DNA of 64,000 nt from Xiheimicrobium sp033763395. Its GTDB lineage: Bacteria > Myxococcota > Myxococcia > Myxococcales > Myxococcaceae. The stretch spans positions 1 through 64,000 of the forward strand of contig JANRKQ010000116.1 in NCBI GenBank assembly GCA_033763395.1. The letters run 5' to 3'. A model generated the notes under the pieces. That model was not told the origin of the DNA. It made no database searches and saw nothing but the letters and a program-made list of their open reading frames with translations. Positions 33,981 through 41,497 of this stretch are shown here, piece after piece. Positions within the stretch are counted from its first letter, which is position 1. The number at the start of each line of letters is the position of its first letter. Position numbers and translations under genes: made by a program.

Positions 33981-36254
33981 TCAGATGTACCCGAAGCGAC
34001 GGCGCAGGGCCCATTCCGAGCCCATGATGAGCACCATGAGCGCCATCCAATACCAGCGGTCCCACAGGGGCTGATCGCGCGAGCGGCCCACCTCGACGAG
34101 CGGAGGCTCACGCAGCGGCACGTCAGAGAGCGAGAAGCGGGTCGAGTCGAAGAAGGCACCACCCGTCGTCTTCGCGATGGCCTCGAGGAGCGCGGCGTTG
34201 ACCCGTGCATCAGCGAGCTCGGGGCCGGCCGCGCGCACCGCCACCGCGTCGGACATCTCGCCGAGCACGGTGTCTCCCTGCTTCGCGCGAGCGACGATCT
34301 TGTATGGGCCCGCCGGAGCGCCCTGGAACTCGACGTGGGCCGTCCCATCGGGGCCCGCGGCGACCGTCTCTTGCGCGACGACCTTGCCGTCATCGGCCGA
34401 GACGAGCTCGACGGTCACCTGCGCGCCCGCGACCGGCTGGAAGTCGCTCGAGCGGGCCACCACGCCGACCCCGACCGGCTTTCCCGGCTCGACGCTGGGG
34501 CTGTCGGCAGCGACGCTCATGGCGGTGAGCTCTGGATCGCGCACGAGCCAGCGCACGGCGTTGCTCCAGAGCCGCTCGTACACGCGTGACTGCGCGCCGC
34601 CGGCGTTCGAGGTGAACGCCCAGGCCCAGCTGCCATCGGTGGTGAGCGCCATCACGCGGCCGCGGCCGTATTCCCAGATCGACAACAGCGGCGCGTTCTT
34701 GCCGTCGACCATCGCGAAGGGGTGATCGAGCAGCACGGTGGCGCCGGGGCGCGCGCGCACGGTGTTCAGGCCGGGCACGGGGGGGAGGGCTTCCCACGCG
34801 GCTTCGGACGACAACGAGCCGGTGCCGATGGCGGTGATGGGGTGCCGCGCGCCCTCGGGGGTGAGGCGGGCCTTGAAGGGTGACGGGTCGCTCTGGCCAG
34901 CGGTGGCGACGGGGAGCACCTCGGAGAAGGACGTCCAGCGGGCATCGGCGAAGGTGCGATCGCCGCCGACGTACGCGAGGGCGCCGCCGTTGAGCAGGTA
35001 CTGCTTGATGCTGTCCTCGTACATGCCGAGGGTGATGCTGGGGTCGTCGTTGTTGAAGTTGAGGATCGCGAGGAGATCGAACGTGTTCACCTTCTCGCGG
35101 AAGATCTCGTCACGGGGGAACGGAATGAGCGACAGCTCGTCCTGGGGAATGTTCAGGTCGTCAGCCGAGCCGCGCAGAATGTAGAAGCTGATGAGCTCGA
35201 CGTTCGCGTCCTGCTTGAGGAGGCCGCGCAGGAAGCGCTCGTCCCACGTGGGGCGGCCGGCGACGAGCAGCACGCGCACGCGGTCACGAATCACCTTGAG
35301 CGTGAAGGCCTTCTGGTTGTTCTCGGTGACGGCCTCGTCCTGAAACACCGGGACCGACACCGTGTAGACGAAGCGGCCGGTTTGATCGGGCGCGAAGGTG
35401 AACTTCGCCGTCTGCACGTCGTCGTCGCTGACGAACTTGATCGGCACCGAGGCCACGACGCGCCCTTCACGCCGGAGCACCGCCTGCGTCGACAAGCCCG
35501 AGAACCCGCGCGCGTGCACCTCGACCTCGGCGGTGATGCTGTTGCGCACGAAGGCGAAGTCGTCGACCTTCACCGTGTCGATGGCCAGGTCCTTCAGCGC
35601 GCCCTCGCCCACCGCCACCGTCGAGACGGGAAGGCCGTAGCCCTGGAGGACCGACTTCGCGCGCCCGTCGACGCCCGAGGCCAGCTCGCCGTTGTCGGCG
35701 CCGTCGGAGAAGACGATCACCCCCGAGAGCTTGCGCGCGCTGGTGCCCTCGGAGGCCTTGAGCGAGCGCAGCGTCGAGAGGAGATCGGTCTTGCTCCCGC
35801 GCGCCGGCTCGGTCTCGAGCGCCTTCACGCTGGTCGGCGACAGCTCGGGGTCGAAGCCGACGATCTCGAAGGCGAAGCGATCTTTGAGGGCCTCCATCTG
35901 CGGCAGGAGCGCGGTGAGCGCGTCGGCCACGGCCTTCGAGCGGCTCTCCTGGCCGATGGCGATGGGGAAGGTCATCGAGGCCGAGCGGTCGACCAGCACG
36001 GCGACCCGGTTCTTCACCCGCGCGACCTGCACGCGACGCAGGCCCGGCTCGAAGAGGAAGAAGAGCGCGCAGAGAGCAGCGAGCGCGCGCAGCCCCCAGA
36101 GCGCCCAGCGGCGGCGCGCGAGCGGCTCGAGGCGGACGCCCAGACACGCCAGCCCGGCCGCGACCACGATCGCCGCGCCGAGGGCCGCGAGCGCCCAGGG
36201 CGGCAAGGCCGAGAGGCTGACCAGCTTCCAGGTGTCGACGGCCGCGGAGTCCAC
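33981..36254 (-). CDS. Large VWA membrane protein with glutamine-amidotransferase-like domain
   Basis: 757 residues from GTG 36254. Two N-terminal membrane helices (about 18-40 and 51-69), a VWA domain with D-R-S-A-S-M and F-S-D-G-A-D-N, then Ig-like parts and a GATase-like domain (R-V-R-V-L-L-V-A-G-R-P-T-W-D-E-R-F-L, L-L-N-G-G-A-L-A-Y-V-G-G-D-R). A further Ig-like segment follows, and a C-terminal helix (W-Y-W-M-A-L-M-V-L-I-M). Such proteins occur beside MoxR, DUF58 and DUF4159 genes; here DUF4159 precedes it by seven bases but the first two are missing. Envelope role inferred. Confidence 0.8.
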   Translation of the reverse strand: MDSAAVDTWKLVSLSALPPWALAALGAAIVVAAGLACLGVRLEPLARRRWALWGLRALAALCALFFLFEPGLRRVQVARVKNRVAVLVDRSASMTFPIAIGQESRSKAVADALTALLPQMEALKDRFAFEIVGFDPELSPTSVKALETEPARGSKTDLLSTLRSLKASEGTSARKLSGVIVFSDGADNGELASGVDGRAKSVLQGYGLPVSTVAVGEGALKDLAIDTVKVDDFAFVRNSITAEVEVHARGFSGLSTQAVLRREGRVVASVPIKFVSDDDVQTAKFTFAPDQTGRFVYTVSVPVFQDEAVTENNQKAFTLKVIRDRVRVLLVAGRPTWDERFLRGLLKQDANVELISFYILRGSADDLNIPQDELSLIPFPRDEIFREKVNTFDLLAILNFNNDDPSITLGMYEDSIKQYLLNGGALAYVGGDRTFADARWTSFSEVLPVATAGQSDPSPFKARLTPEGARHPITAIGTGSLSSEAAWEALPPVPGLNTVRARPGATVLLDHPFAMVDGKNAPLLSIWEYGRGRVMALTTDGSWAWAFTSNAGGAQSRVYERLWSNAVRWLVRDPELTAMSVAADSPSVEPGKPVGVGVVARSSDFQPVAGAQVTVELVSADDGKVVAQETVAAGPDGTAHVEFQGAPAGPYKIVARAKQGDTVLGEMSDAVAVRAAGPELADARVNAALLEAIAKTTGGAFFDSTRFSLSDVPLREPPLVEVGRSRDQPLWDRWYWMALMVLIMGSEWALRRRFGYI

Positions 36255-36261
36255 CGGACGC

Positions 36262-37008
36262 TCACCGCCTCCGCTTCATGATCTCGAGAATGTGCACGCC
36301 GTCGTCCTTGTAATCGAGGCACAGCGCGTACATCGCGATGTTGATGGCGAGCCGGGTGGCGTACTCGCGCTGGCGATCGCCTCCGGGCGAGACGTCGAAC
36401 TCGAACGCGCCAGACTCGTCGCGGGCGAGCGCGCCGAGCACGTCGTTCTGCGAATAGAGCACCGCGGCGCGTTTGCCGATCATCCACGACTCGAGCTGCG
36501 CCGAGGTGAGGAGCCGGCCAGGGGCGGTGTCGAGCAGGAAGAACGACTTGAAGACGACGTGCGTGGCCGGGAGCGGCCGGGGCTGCACCTGCGGCAGCAC
36601 CTTCGCCATCTCGCGGCGGAAGCTGGCGTCGAAGCCCGAGCCCTGGGAGCCGTCGTTGGCGTCAGCGAAGACGAAGCCGCCGAAGGTGAGGTAGCGGCGC
36701 AGGTTCTCGATCTGCGCGGGGGTGAAGGCGGGCAGCTCGCGGTCCGACGAGAGGTAGAGGAACGGCAGCTCGAAGAGGCGCGGGCTCTCGAGCGGAAAGG
36801 AGCGGGCTTCGAGCACCGTCTCGACCGAGGTGCGGCGCTGGAGCTCCCACGCGAGCCGGCGCAGGCCCGAGGCCCGCACGTCCCAGGTGCCCTGGTGCTG
36901 GGCCACGGCGGGGATGAAGCGGGAGGCGTCTCCGAAGGCCTGGGCGAGGGCGGGCGCGGTGAGCGACGCGAGGAGCAGTTGCCGACGTGTCACCACCTTC
37001 GAACGCAC
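36262..37008 (-). CDS. DUF4159 protein with twin-arginine-like signal
   Basis: 248 residues from GTG 37008. Signal T-R-R-Q-L-L-L-A-S-L-T-A-P-A-L-A resembles a Tat or standard signal peptide. The mature domain shows L-R-R-Y-L-T-F-G-G-F-V-F-A-D near residue 110 and ends I-A-M-Y-A-L-C-L-D-Y-K-D-D, the DUF4159 pattern (GATase-like fold). Probably works with the VWA protein next in the operon. Biochemical function unknown. Confidence 0.75.
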   Translation of the reverse strand: MRSKVVTRRQLLLASLTAPALAQAFGDASRFIPAVAQHQGTWDVRASGLRRLAWELQRRTSVETVLEARSFPLESPRLFELPFLYLSSDRELPAFTPAQIENLRRYLTFGGFVFADANDGSQGSGFDASFRREMAKVLPQVQPRPLPATHVVFKSFFLLDTAPGRLLTSAQLESWMIGKRAAVLYSQNDVLGALARDESGAFEFDVSPGGDRQREYATRLAINIAMYALCLDYKDDGVHILEIMKRRR

Positions 37009-37059
37009 CCGTTGCCTCCGCCCGTTCCCTTATCCCGGAATCACGCTATACGCCCGCGC

Positions 37060-37413
37060 ATGTCGAAGGCGTCGAAGAAGGCCTCCCCGGAAGCACGGGC
37101 TGACAAGCCGCAGAAGTCGGTGCTGGCGGCAGCCTGGGCCGCGGTGGAGTCAGGGGATGTGGTGACGGCGCGCTCGCTCGCGAAGGCCGTCATCGAAGGC
37201 AAGAAGGGCCCCGACGACGACGCGGTGGCGAAGTCGCTGGCGAAGGAGCTGTCGGCGCAGGACCTGAACGTGGGCGAGCTGCCGGAGCAGGTAGCGCAGG
37301 CCATCGTCGACCGCACCACGGTGCCGCCGCGCACGTACCTCTACGGCGCGATTTGTCTCTTCGTGTTCCTCGTGCTCGCCACCCTCGCCCGCGCGCGGTA
37401 CGGCGGAGCCTGA
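37060..37413 (+). CDS. Tail-anchored small protein
   Basis: 117 residues from ATG 37060. A helical cytosolic part with Lys/Ala-rich start (M-S-K-A-S-K-K-A-S-P), a helical-repeat-like segment (A-A-V-E-S-G-D-V-V-T-A-R-S-L-A) and a C-terminal membrane helix at about 92-112. Unrecognised. Divergent from the DUF4159 gene and 26 bases before another membrane protein. Confidence 0.6.
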   Translation: MSKASKKASPEARADKPQKSVLAAAWAAVESGDVVTARSLAKAVIEGKKGPDDDAVAKSLAKELSAQDLNVGELPEQVAQAIVDRTTVPPRTYLYGAICLFVFLVLATLARARYGGA

Positions 37414-37439
37414 CGCAGGTTTGACTGGCCGGAGTCGTC

Positions 37440-38168
37440 GTGGAGACGGTGCTGCGAGCACTCGAGCCGTACAAGCACTTCGACCCCGCAGGGTGGGTCA
37501 ACCTGTTCCGTTTTTTCCCGGTGTGGGCGGGCGCGGTGGTGACGCTCGTGGGCGTCGGGCTGTTGCTGCGGGGTGGCGGCGTACTGTTCCGCGCCGTCGC
37601 CGGGCCCCTGGGCCTCGTCATCGGGCAGATCTGGATTGGGCCGCTCGCGGTGCGCCTGGGGTTCCAGTCGATGCAGCAGCAGATCGCGCTGGGGGCCTCG
37701 GCGCTGCTCTGTCTGCTGGGCTTCGTGATGCCGGCCTCGACGGTGTTCTTCGGGTTCGGGATTCCGATCGGCCTGATGGCGGCGAACCTGGCCGGGCCTG
37801 ACTGGCTCCTGGGCTTCGTGCCAGCGTTCATCATCGGCGGCGCGGTGGGCGTGGTGCTGGAGCGCCCGGTGTCGGTGCTGCTGGCGTCGGTGGCGGGCGG
37901 GTGGCTGACGGTGATGGGGCTGATGGCGGCGCTGTCGGGCGTGGCGTCGGGCCTCGTCGAGCGGCTGGCGGGGACGTGGCCGGCGGCGGTGTCGGTGGCG
38001 TCGCTATTCGCGGTGGCGGGGTTCGGGTACCAGATCTTCGTGCTGCCCCCGCCGGAGAAGGCGTCGCAGCTCAAGCGCGAGAAGGCGATGGCGAAGCAGG
38101 CCGCGGCCGAGAAGAAGGCGCTCGAGAAGCGGTGGGCGAACTACACGAAGGACGAAGGCAAAGAGTGA
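37440..38168 (+). CDS. Multi-pass membrane protein, unknown
   Basis: 242 residues from GTG 37440. Six to seven hydrophobic segments rich in Gly and Val, then a charged C-terminal coiled region (K-A-S-Q-L-K-R-E-K-A-M-A-K-Q-A-A). The pattern is not a transporter family that I recognise. Likely cotranscribed with the tail-anchored protein before it. Confidence 0.65.
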   Translation: METVLRALEPYKHFDPAGWVNLFRFFPVWAGAVVTLVGVGLLLRGGGVLFRAVAGPLGLVIGQIWIGPLAVRLGFQSMQQQIALGASALLCLLGFVMPASTVFFGFGIPIGLMAANLAGPDWLLGFVPAFIIGGAVGVVLERPVSVLLASVAGGWLTVMGLMAALSGVASGLVERLAGTWPAAVSVASLFAVAGFGYQIFVLPPPEKASQLKREKAMAKQAAAEKKALEKRWANYTKDEGKE

Positions 38169-38172
38169 GGCG

Positions 38173-38382
38173 TCAGGAGCGGCACCGTTGGCGGTCCCTG
38201 ACGAGCTGATCGAGCAGGTCGCAGAACTCAGGTACATCGGTAGCAAGGCCGACGATGCGCAGCAGGCCGGGAGCGCTGAGCCCGAGGAGTGTCTCGGGTC
38301 GATGCAGGCGGCCGCGAGTGCCTGAGTGGGTGGCGCTCGCGCCGTGTGGGCCCCTTCGGATCGTCTTCAGGAGTGTGTCCAT
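38173..38382 (-). CDS. Possible small ORF (69 residues)
   Basis: ATG at 38382 (MDTLLKTIRRGPHGASATHS... ending L-L-D-Q-L-V-R-D-R-Q-R-C-R-S). The latter half, P-E-T-L-L-G-L-S-A-P-G-L-L-R-I-V-G-L-A-T, reads like protein. The plus strand of the same DNA also reads well from a TTG at 38188 with AGGAG upstream (A-V-P-D-E-L-I-E-Q-V-A-E-L-R, 45 codons). At most one is real; both may be remnants. Confidence 0.25.
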   Translation of the reverse strand: MDTLLKTIRRGPHGASATHSGTRGRLHRPETLLGLSAPGLLRIVGLATDVPEFCDLLDQLVRDRQRCRS

Positions 38383-38867
38383 TGCGTTCGAACCTCTTCT
38401 GGATTGACACCAACACGTCCGGCAGGCTCGCGACGATGGCCCGCCCACGCGGCGGTGATTGGCTCGAGGACGAGCTTCGTCTCCTGCAGCGAAAGGGGAT
38501 TCAGATCGTCGTGTCACTCCTGACGTCTGATGAAGTGAACGAACTCGACCTTGGACAGGAGCGCGCTGCTTGCGCGGCCCTGGGGCTTCGATTCATCAGC
38601 TTCCCGATCCCTGACCGTGGCGTGCCCACCCATGACGCCGAAGCCGCGGCGCTCATCGCGAAGTTGGCCAGAGACGTTCAATCCAGCCTGGCGGTCGCCA
38701 TTCATTGCCGCATGGGCATTGGCCGCGCATCGATGGTCGCTGCAGGTGTCCTGCGAGCCCTCGGCGTGGCAGGCGATGCGGCCCTCGCGCGCATCGCTGA
38801 GGCCAGGGGACTGGCGGTTCCGGACACGGAAGCGCAACGCCAGTGGGTTCTCCGGCTGGGCGGCTGA
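38382..38867 (+). CDS. Protein tyrosine/dual-specificity phosphatase-like protein
   Basis: 161 residues from TTG 38382, preceded by AGGAG (38369-38373); a GTG at 38373 overlaps that element, so TTG is preferred. The phosphatase loop H-C-R-M-G-I-G-R-A-S carries the C-x5-R signature with Cys109 and Arg115, and P-I-P-D-R-G-V-P offers the general-acid Asp. No membrane segment. It should remove phosphate from protein or small-molecule phosphates; substrate unknown. Confidence 0.75.
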   Translation: MRSNLFWIDTNTSGRLATMARPRGGDWLEDELRLLQRKGIQIVVSLLTSDEVNELDLGQERAACAALGLRFISFPIPDRGVPTHDAEAAALIAKLARDVQSSLAVAIHCRMGIGRASMVAAGVLRALGVAGDAALARIAEARGLAVPDTEAQRQWVLRLGG

Positions 38868-38899
38868 CGGAGCTGGTGCTGCCGCGTAGGCTTCTCGCG

Positions 38900-39250
38900 G
38901 TGCGATGGCGACTGGTGACAGGCTTTGGAGTGATCATGCTCCTGGCATTGAGCCTGATTCAGACCTGCACGGTCGATGGCCTCGAAGGCCTGGTGCTCGC
39001 GGCGCTCCTCGACGAGGACACCGAGTTCGCACCCGGCTTCTCTGACGAACGCTTCGCCTCGATCCGCCGCCATCAGTCGCCGGCCGAGGTCCTTGGACTG
39101 CTCGGCGAACCGCTCCTTCGGTCGACCGATGCCGCCGGAGTGAGCTGGCACTTCTCCCGCAGCCCGCACGACACCCACTTCCGCGTCCGGGTGGTGCACT
39201 TCCACGAGGGTACCGTCGACGAGACGTTCGCTGAGTTCTCCGTCGACTGA
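38900..39250 (+). CDS. Small membrane-anchored protein, unknown
   Basis: 116 residues from GTG 38900. One N-terminal membrane anchor (L-V-T-G-F-G-V-I-M-L-L-A-L-S-L-I) then a globular part with S-P-A-E-V-L-G-L-L-G-E-P-L-L-R, similar to the start of SmpA/OmlA-like folds (helix, then x-L-G-x-P). Unrecognised. Confidence 0.55.
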   Translation: MRWRLVTGFGVIMLLALSLIQTCTVDGLEGLVLAALLDEDTEFAPGFSDERFASIRRHQSPAEVLGLLGEPLLRSTDAAGVSWHFSRSPHDTHFRVRVVHFHEGTVDETFAEFSVD

Positions 39251-39296
39251 CCGGCCATGACATCAGCCGCTCCCCCGTGCTAGGGCCGCGCCCGTC

Positions 39297-40145
39297 ATGG
39301 GACAGCCGAAGCGCAAGGAGAAGGTGGACGAGTCGACCGAGACCGCGCCCGCCTCGCAGCCGACCGAGACCGCCGCCGCCTCCGAGGCCTGGCGGCGCCC
39401 CGGCCCCCTGCCCCGCTTCTCGCTCGGCGTGATCATCGCCGCCGTCGTCCTCTTCAACGTTCCCCTCCTCCACTACTTCCTCTTCCGCGGGCAGCCCGAC
39501 GCGCCGCTCCCGGTGCCGTACGGCCAGCAGACCTTCGAGTCTTCGGCCGTTATCGACTCGGACTTCTGGAGCACCGGCGGCCAGTGGCGCGTCGTCAACG
39601 GTGAGCTCCTGTCACCCGGCGTCAAGAACAACCCGCTCTGGCTCAAGGCGAAGCTGCCCGAGAACGTCGCGGTCGAGTTCGACGTGCGCTCCCAGTCGCC
39701 CGAGGGTGACATCAAGGTCGAGATCTTCGGAGACGGCTCCGATCACGCCTCCGGCTACGTCCTCATCCACGGCGGGTGGAACAACACCGTCAGCATCATC
39801 GCCCGCCTCGACGAGCACGGCGCCTCGCTCGCGCAGCTCCAGGCCGAGGCCGGCCGCATTCAGCGCGAGAAGGGCCTCGAGAGCGCCGACCTCGTGAAGA
39901 CCGGCGTCTTCCGCGAGAACACCCGCATGCGCGTCGAGGCCAACCCCTTCCCCGTGCAGATCGGCAAGACCTACCGCTGGCGCATCGAGCGGCGAGGCTC
40001 TGTCCTCACCTGGTTCATCGACGGCCGCGAGTTCATGAAGTTCGACGACCCGTTCCCGCTCAAGGGCGTCGGTCACGATCGCTTCGGCTTCTCGAGCTGG
40101 GAAGCGCAGCTCTTCTTCGACAACCTCTCCGTCACGCCGCTCTGA
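39297..40145 (+). CDS. Membrane-anchored jelly-roll domain protein
   Basis: 282 residues. A disordered Thr/Glu/Ala-rich start, a membrane helix at about 43-63 and an extracytoplasmic beta-sandwich (S-D-F-W-S-T-G-G-Q-W-R-V-V-N-G-E-L, I-E-R-R-G-S-V-L-T-W-F-I-D-G-R-E-F, F-F-D-N-L-S-V-T) of the LamG/ConA type used for sugar binding. It ends the plus-strand run, convergent with the acyl-CoA dehydrogenase. Confidence 0.65.
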   Translation: MGQPKRKEKVDESTETAPASQPTETAAASEAWRRPGPLPRFSLGVIIAAVVLFNVPLLHYFLFRGQPDAPLPVPYGQQTFESSAVIDSDFWSTGGQWRVVNGELLSPGVKNNPLWLKAKLPENVAVEFDVRSQSPEGDIKVEIFGDGSDHASGYVLIHGGWNNTVSIIARLDEHGASLAQLQAEAGRIQREKGLESADLVKTGVFRENTRMRVEANPFPVQIGKTYRWRIERRGSVLTWFIDGREFMKFDDPFPLKGVGHDRFGFSSWEAQLFFDNLSVTPL

Positions 40146-40151
40146 AGGCCC

Positions 40152-41303
40152 TTACAGGCCGATTTGCTTGGCGATGATCTCGTTCATGATCTCGCTGGTG
40201 CCGCCGCCGATGGGCCCCAGGCGGGCGTCGCGCCAGTGCCGCTGAATGTCGTACTCCATCATGTAGCCCGCGCCGCCGTGCAGCTGGAGCGCCTGGTCCG
40301 CCAGCCGGCAGCACATCTCGGTCGCCACCTTCTTCGCCATCGCCGTCGCGCCCAGCGCCCACTCGCCCGCCGCGTGGAGCCGCAGCGCGTGGTACGTCAG
40401 CTGCCGCGCTGCCTCGAGCTCGGTCGCCATGTCGGCCAGCTTGTGCCGCACCACCTGGAACTGCGACACGTTCTGCCCGAACGCCCGCCGGTTCGACACG
40501 AAGGCCATCGCCTGCTGGAGGATGTCGTCGGCCGCGCCCACGCTCCCGAGCGCGAGCGTGATGCGCTCCCAGACGAAGTTGCCCATCACCTGCGAGAAGC
40601 CGTCGTGCTCGACGCCCAGCAGGTTCGCCACCGGCACCTTGCAGTCTTCGAACACCAGCTCGGCCGTGTCGCTCGCCCGCCAGCCGAGCTTCTTGAGCTT
40701 CTTCGACACCTGAAACCCCGGCGTGCCCTTGTCGACCACCAGCATCGACAGGCCCTTGTGTCCACGTGACGGGTCCGTCTTCGCGGCGACGATGACGTAG
40801 TCGGCCACCACGCCGTTGGTGATGTACGTCTTGGCGCCGTTGAGCACGTAGACGTCTCCGTCGCGCCGCGCCGTCGTCGTCAGGCCCGCCACGTCGCTCC
40901 CGCCGTTCGGCTCGGTCACCGCGAAGGCGCCGAGCTTCTCTCCACGGATCGCCGGCGCCAGGTACCGCTGCTTGAGCGCCTCACTCCCGAACAGGTGCAG
41001 CGGTCCAGTCGCGATGGTGGCCTGCGCCCCGAGCCCCGCCGCCACGCCGCCGGAGCCACACTTCGCCAGCTCTTCGTGCAGCACGGCCTCGTAGAAATAC
41101 CCGGCGTTCGAGCCGCCGTACGCCTCGGCATACTTGAGCCCGAAGAAGCCCTGCTCGGCGGCCTTCACGTACAGCTCGCGCGGAAAGCCCTCGGCCTCTT
41201 CCCAGGCCGCCACGTGCGGAGCGATCTCCCGCTCGACGAACGCGCGCACCGTGCGGCGGAAGGCTTCGTGCTCCTCGGTGAACGTCAGAAACCCGCTGCT
41301 CAT
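40152..41303 (-). CDS. Acyl-CoA dehydrogenase
   Basis: 383 residues from ATG 41303. Flavoenzyme that introduces a 2,3-double bond into acyl-CoA in beta-oxidation or branched-chain breakdown. Seen: A-F-A-V-T-E-P-N-G-G-S-D and Y-I-T-N-G (FAD and substrate), the C-terminal R-R-A-F-G-Q-N, L-H-G-G-A-G-Y-M and G-G-G-T-S-E-I-M. The usual catalytic Glu of Y-E-G-T is Gly here, but Glu246 in F-V-W-E-R-I-T-L-A lies where isovaleryl- and long-chain enzymes keep their base. That suggests an IVD/LCAD-like subgroup. An isolated gene. Confidence 0.9.
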   Translation of the reverse strand: MSSGFLTFTEEHEAFRRTVRAFVEREIAPHVAAWEEAEGFPRELYVKAAEQGFFGLKYAEAYGGSNAGYFYEAVLHEELAKCGSGGVAAGLGAQATIATGPLHLFGSEALKQRYLAPAIRGEKLGAFAVTEPNGGSDVAGLTTTARRDGDVYVLNGAKTYITNGVVADYVIVAAKTDPSRGHKGLSMLVVDKGTPGFQVSKKLKKLGWRASDTAELVFEDCKVPVANLLGVEHDGFSQVMGNFVWERITLALGSVGAADDILQQAMAFVSNRRAFGQNVSQFQVVRHKLADMATELEAARQLTYHALRLHAAGEWALGATAMAKKVATEMCCRLADQALQLHGGAGYMMEYDIQRHWRDARLGPIGGGTSEIMNEIIAKQIGL

Positions 41304-41358
41304 CGCGTCACTCCAATTGCGTTTCGAAAGCTGCTCTCGTAGAAGCCCAGCCGGTTCT

Positions 41359-41430
41359 GGCGGCATAGCCAAGTGGTAAGGCAAGGGTCTGCAAAACCCT
41401 CATTCCCCGGTTCGAATCCGGGTGCCGCCT
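41359..41430 (+). tRNA. tRNA-Cys (GCA)
   Basis: Cloverleaf read by eye: acceptor GGCGGCA (41359-41365) with TGCCGCC (41423-41429), T at 41430 as the discriminator base usual for tRNA-Cys, anticodon stem AGGGT/ACCCT with loop CTGCAAA, anticodon GCA at 41391-41393, T-loop GTTCGAATC. CCA is not encoded. Confidence 0.95.
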
Positions 41431-41440
41431 CTCCTTCCTG

Positions 41441-41467
41441 CCCGAAGTGCCTCTCCGGCATTTCGGG
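41441..41467 (+). terminator. Terminator after tRNA-Cys
   Basis: CCCGAAGTGC (41441-41450) pairs with GCATTTCGGG (41458-41467), ten pairs with one G-T, a seven-base loop, then CTTTCGTGTTTCT. It is the clearest intrinsic terminator in the window. It lies in front of the SpoIID-like gene. Confidence 0.8.
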
Positions 41468-41497
41468 CTTTCGTGTTTCTGGGGTTTGATCGGTCTT

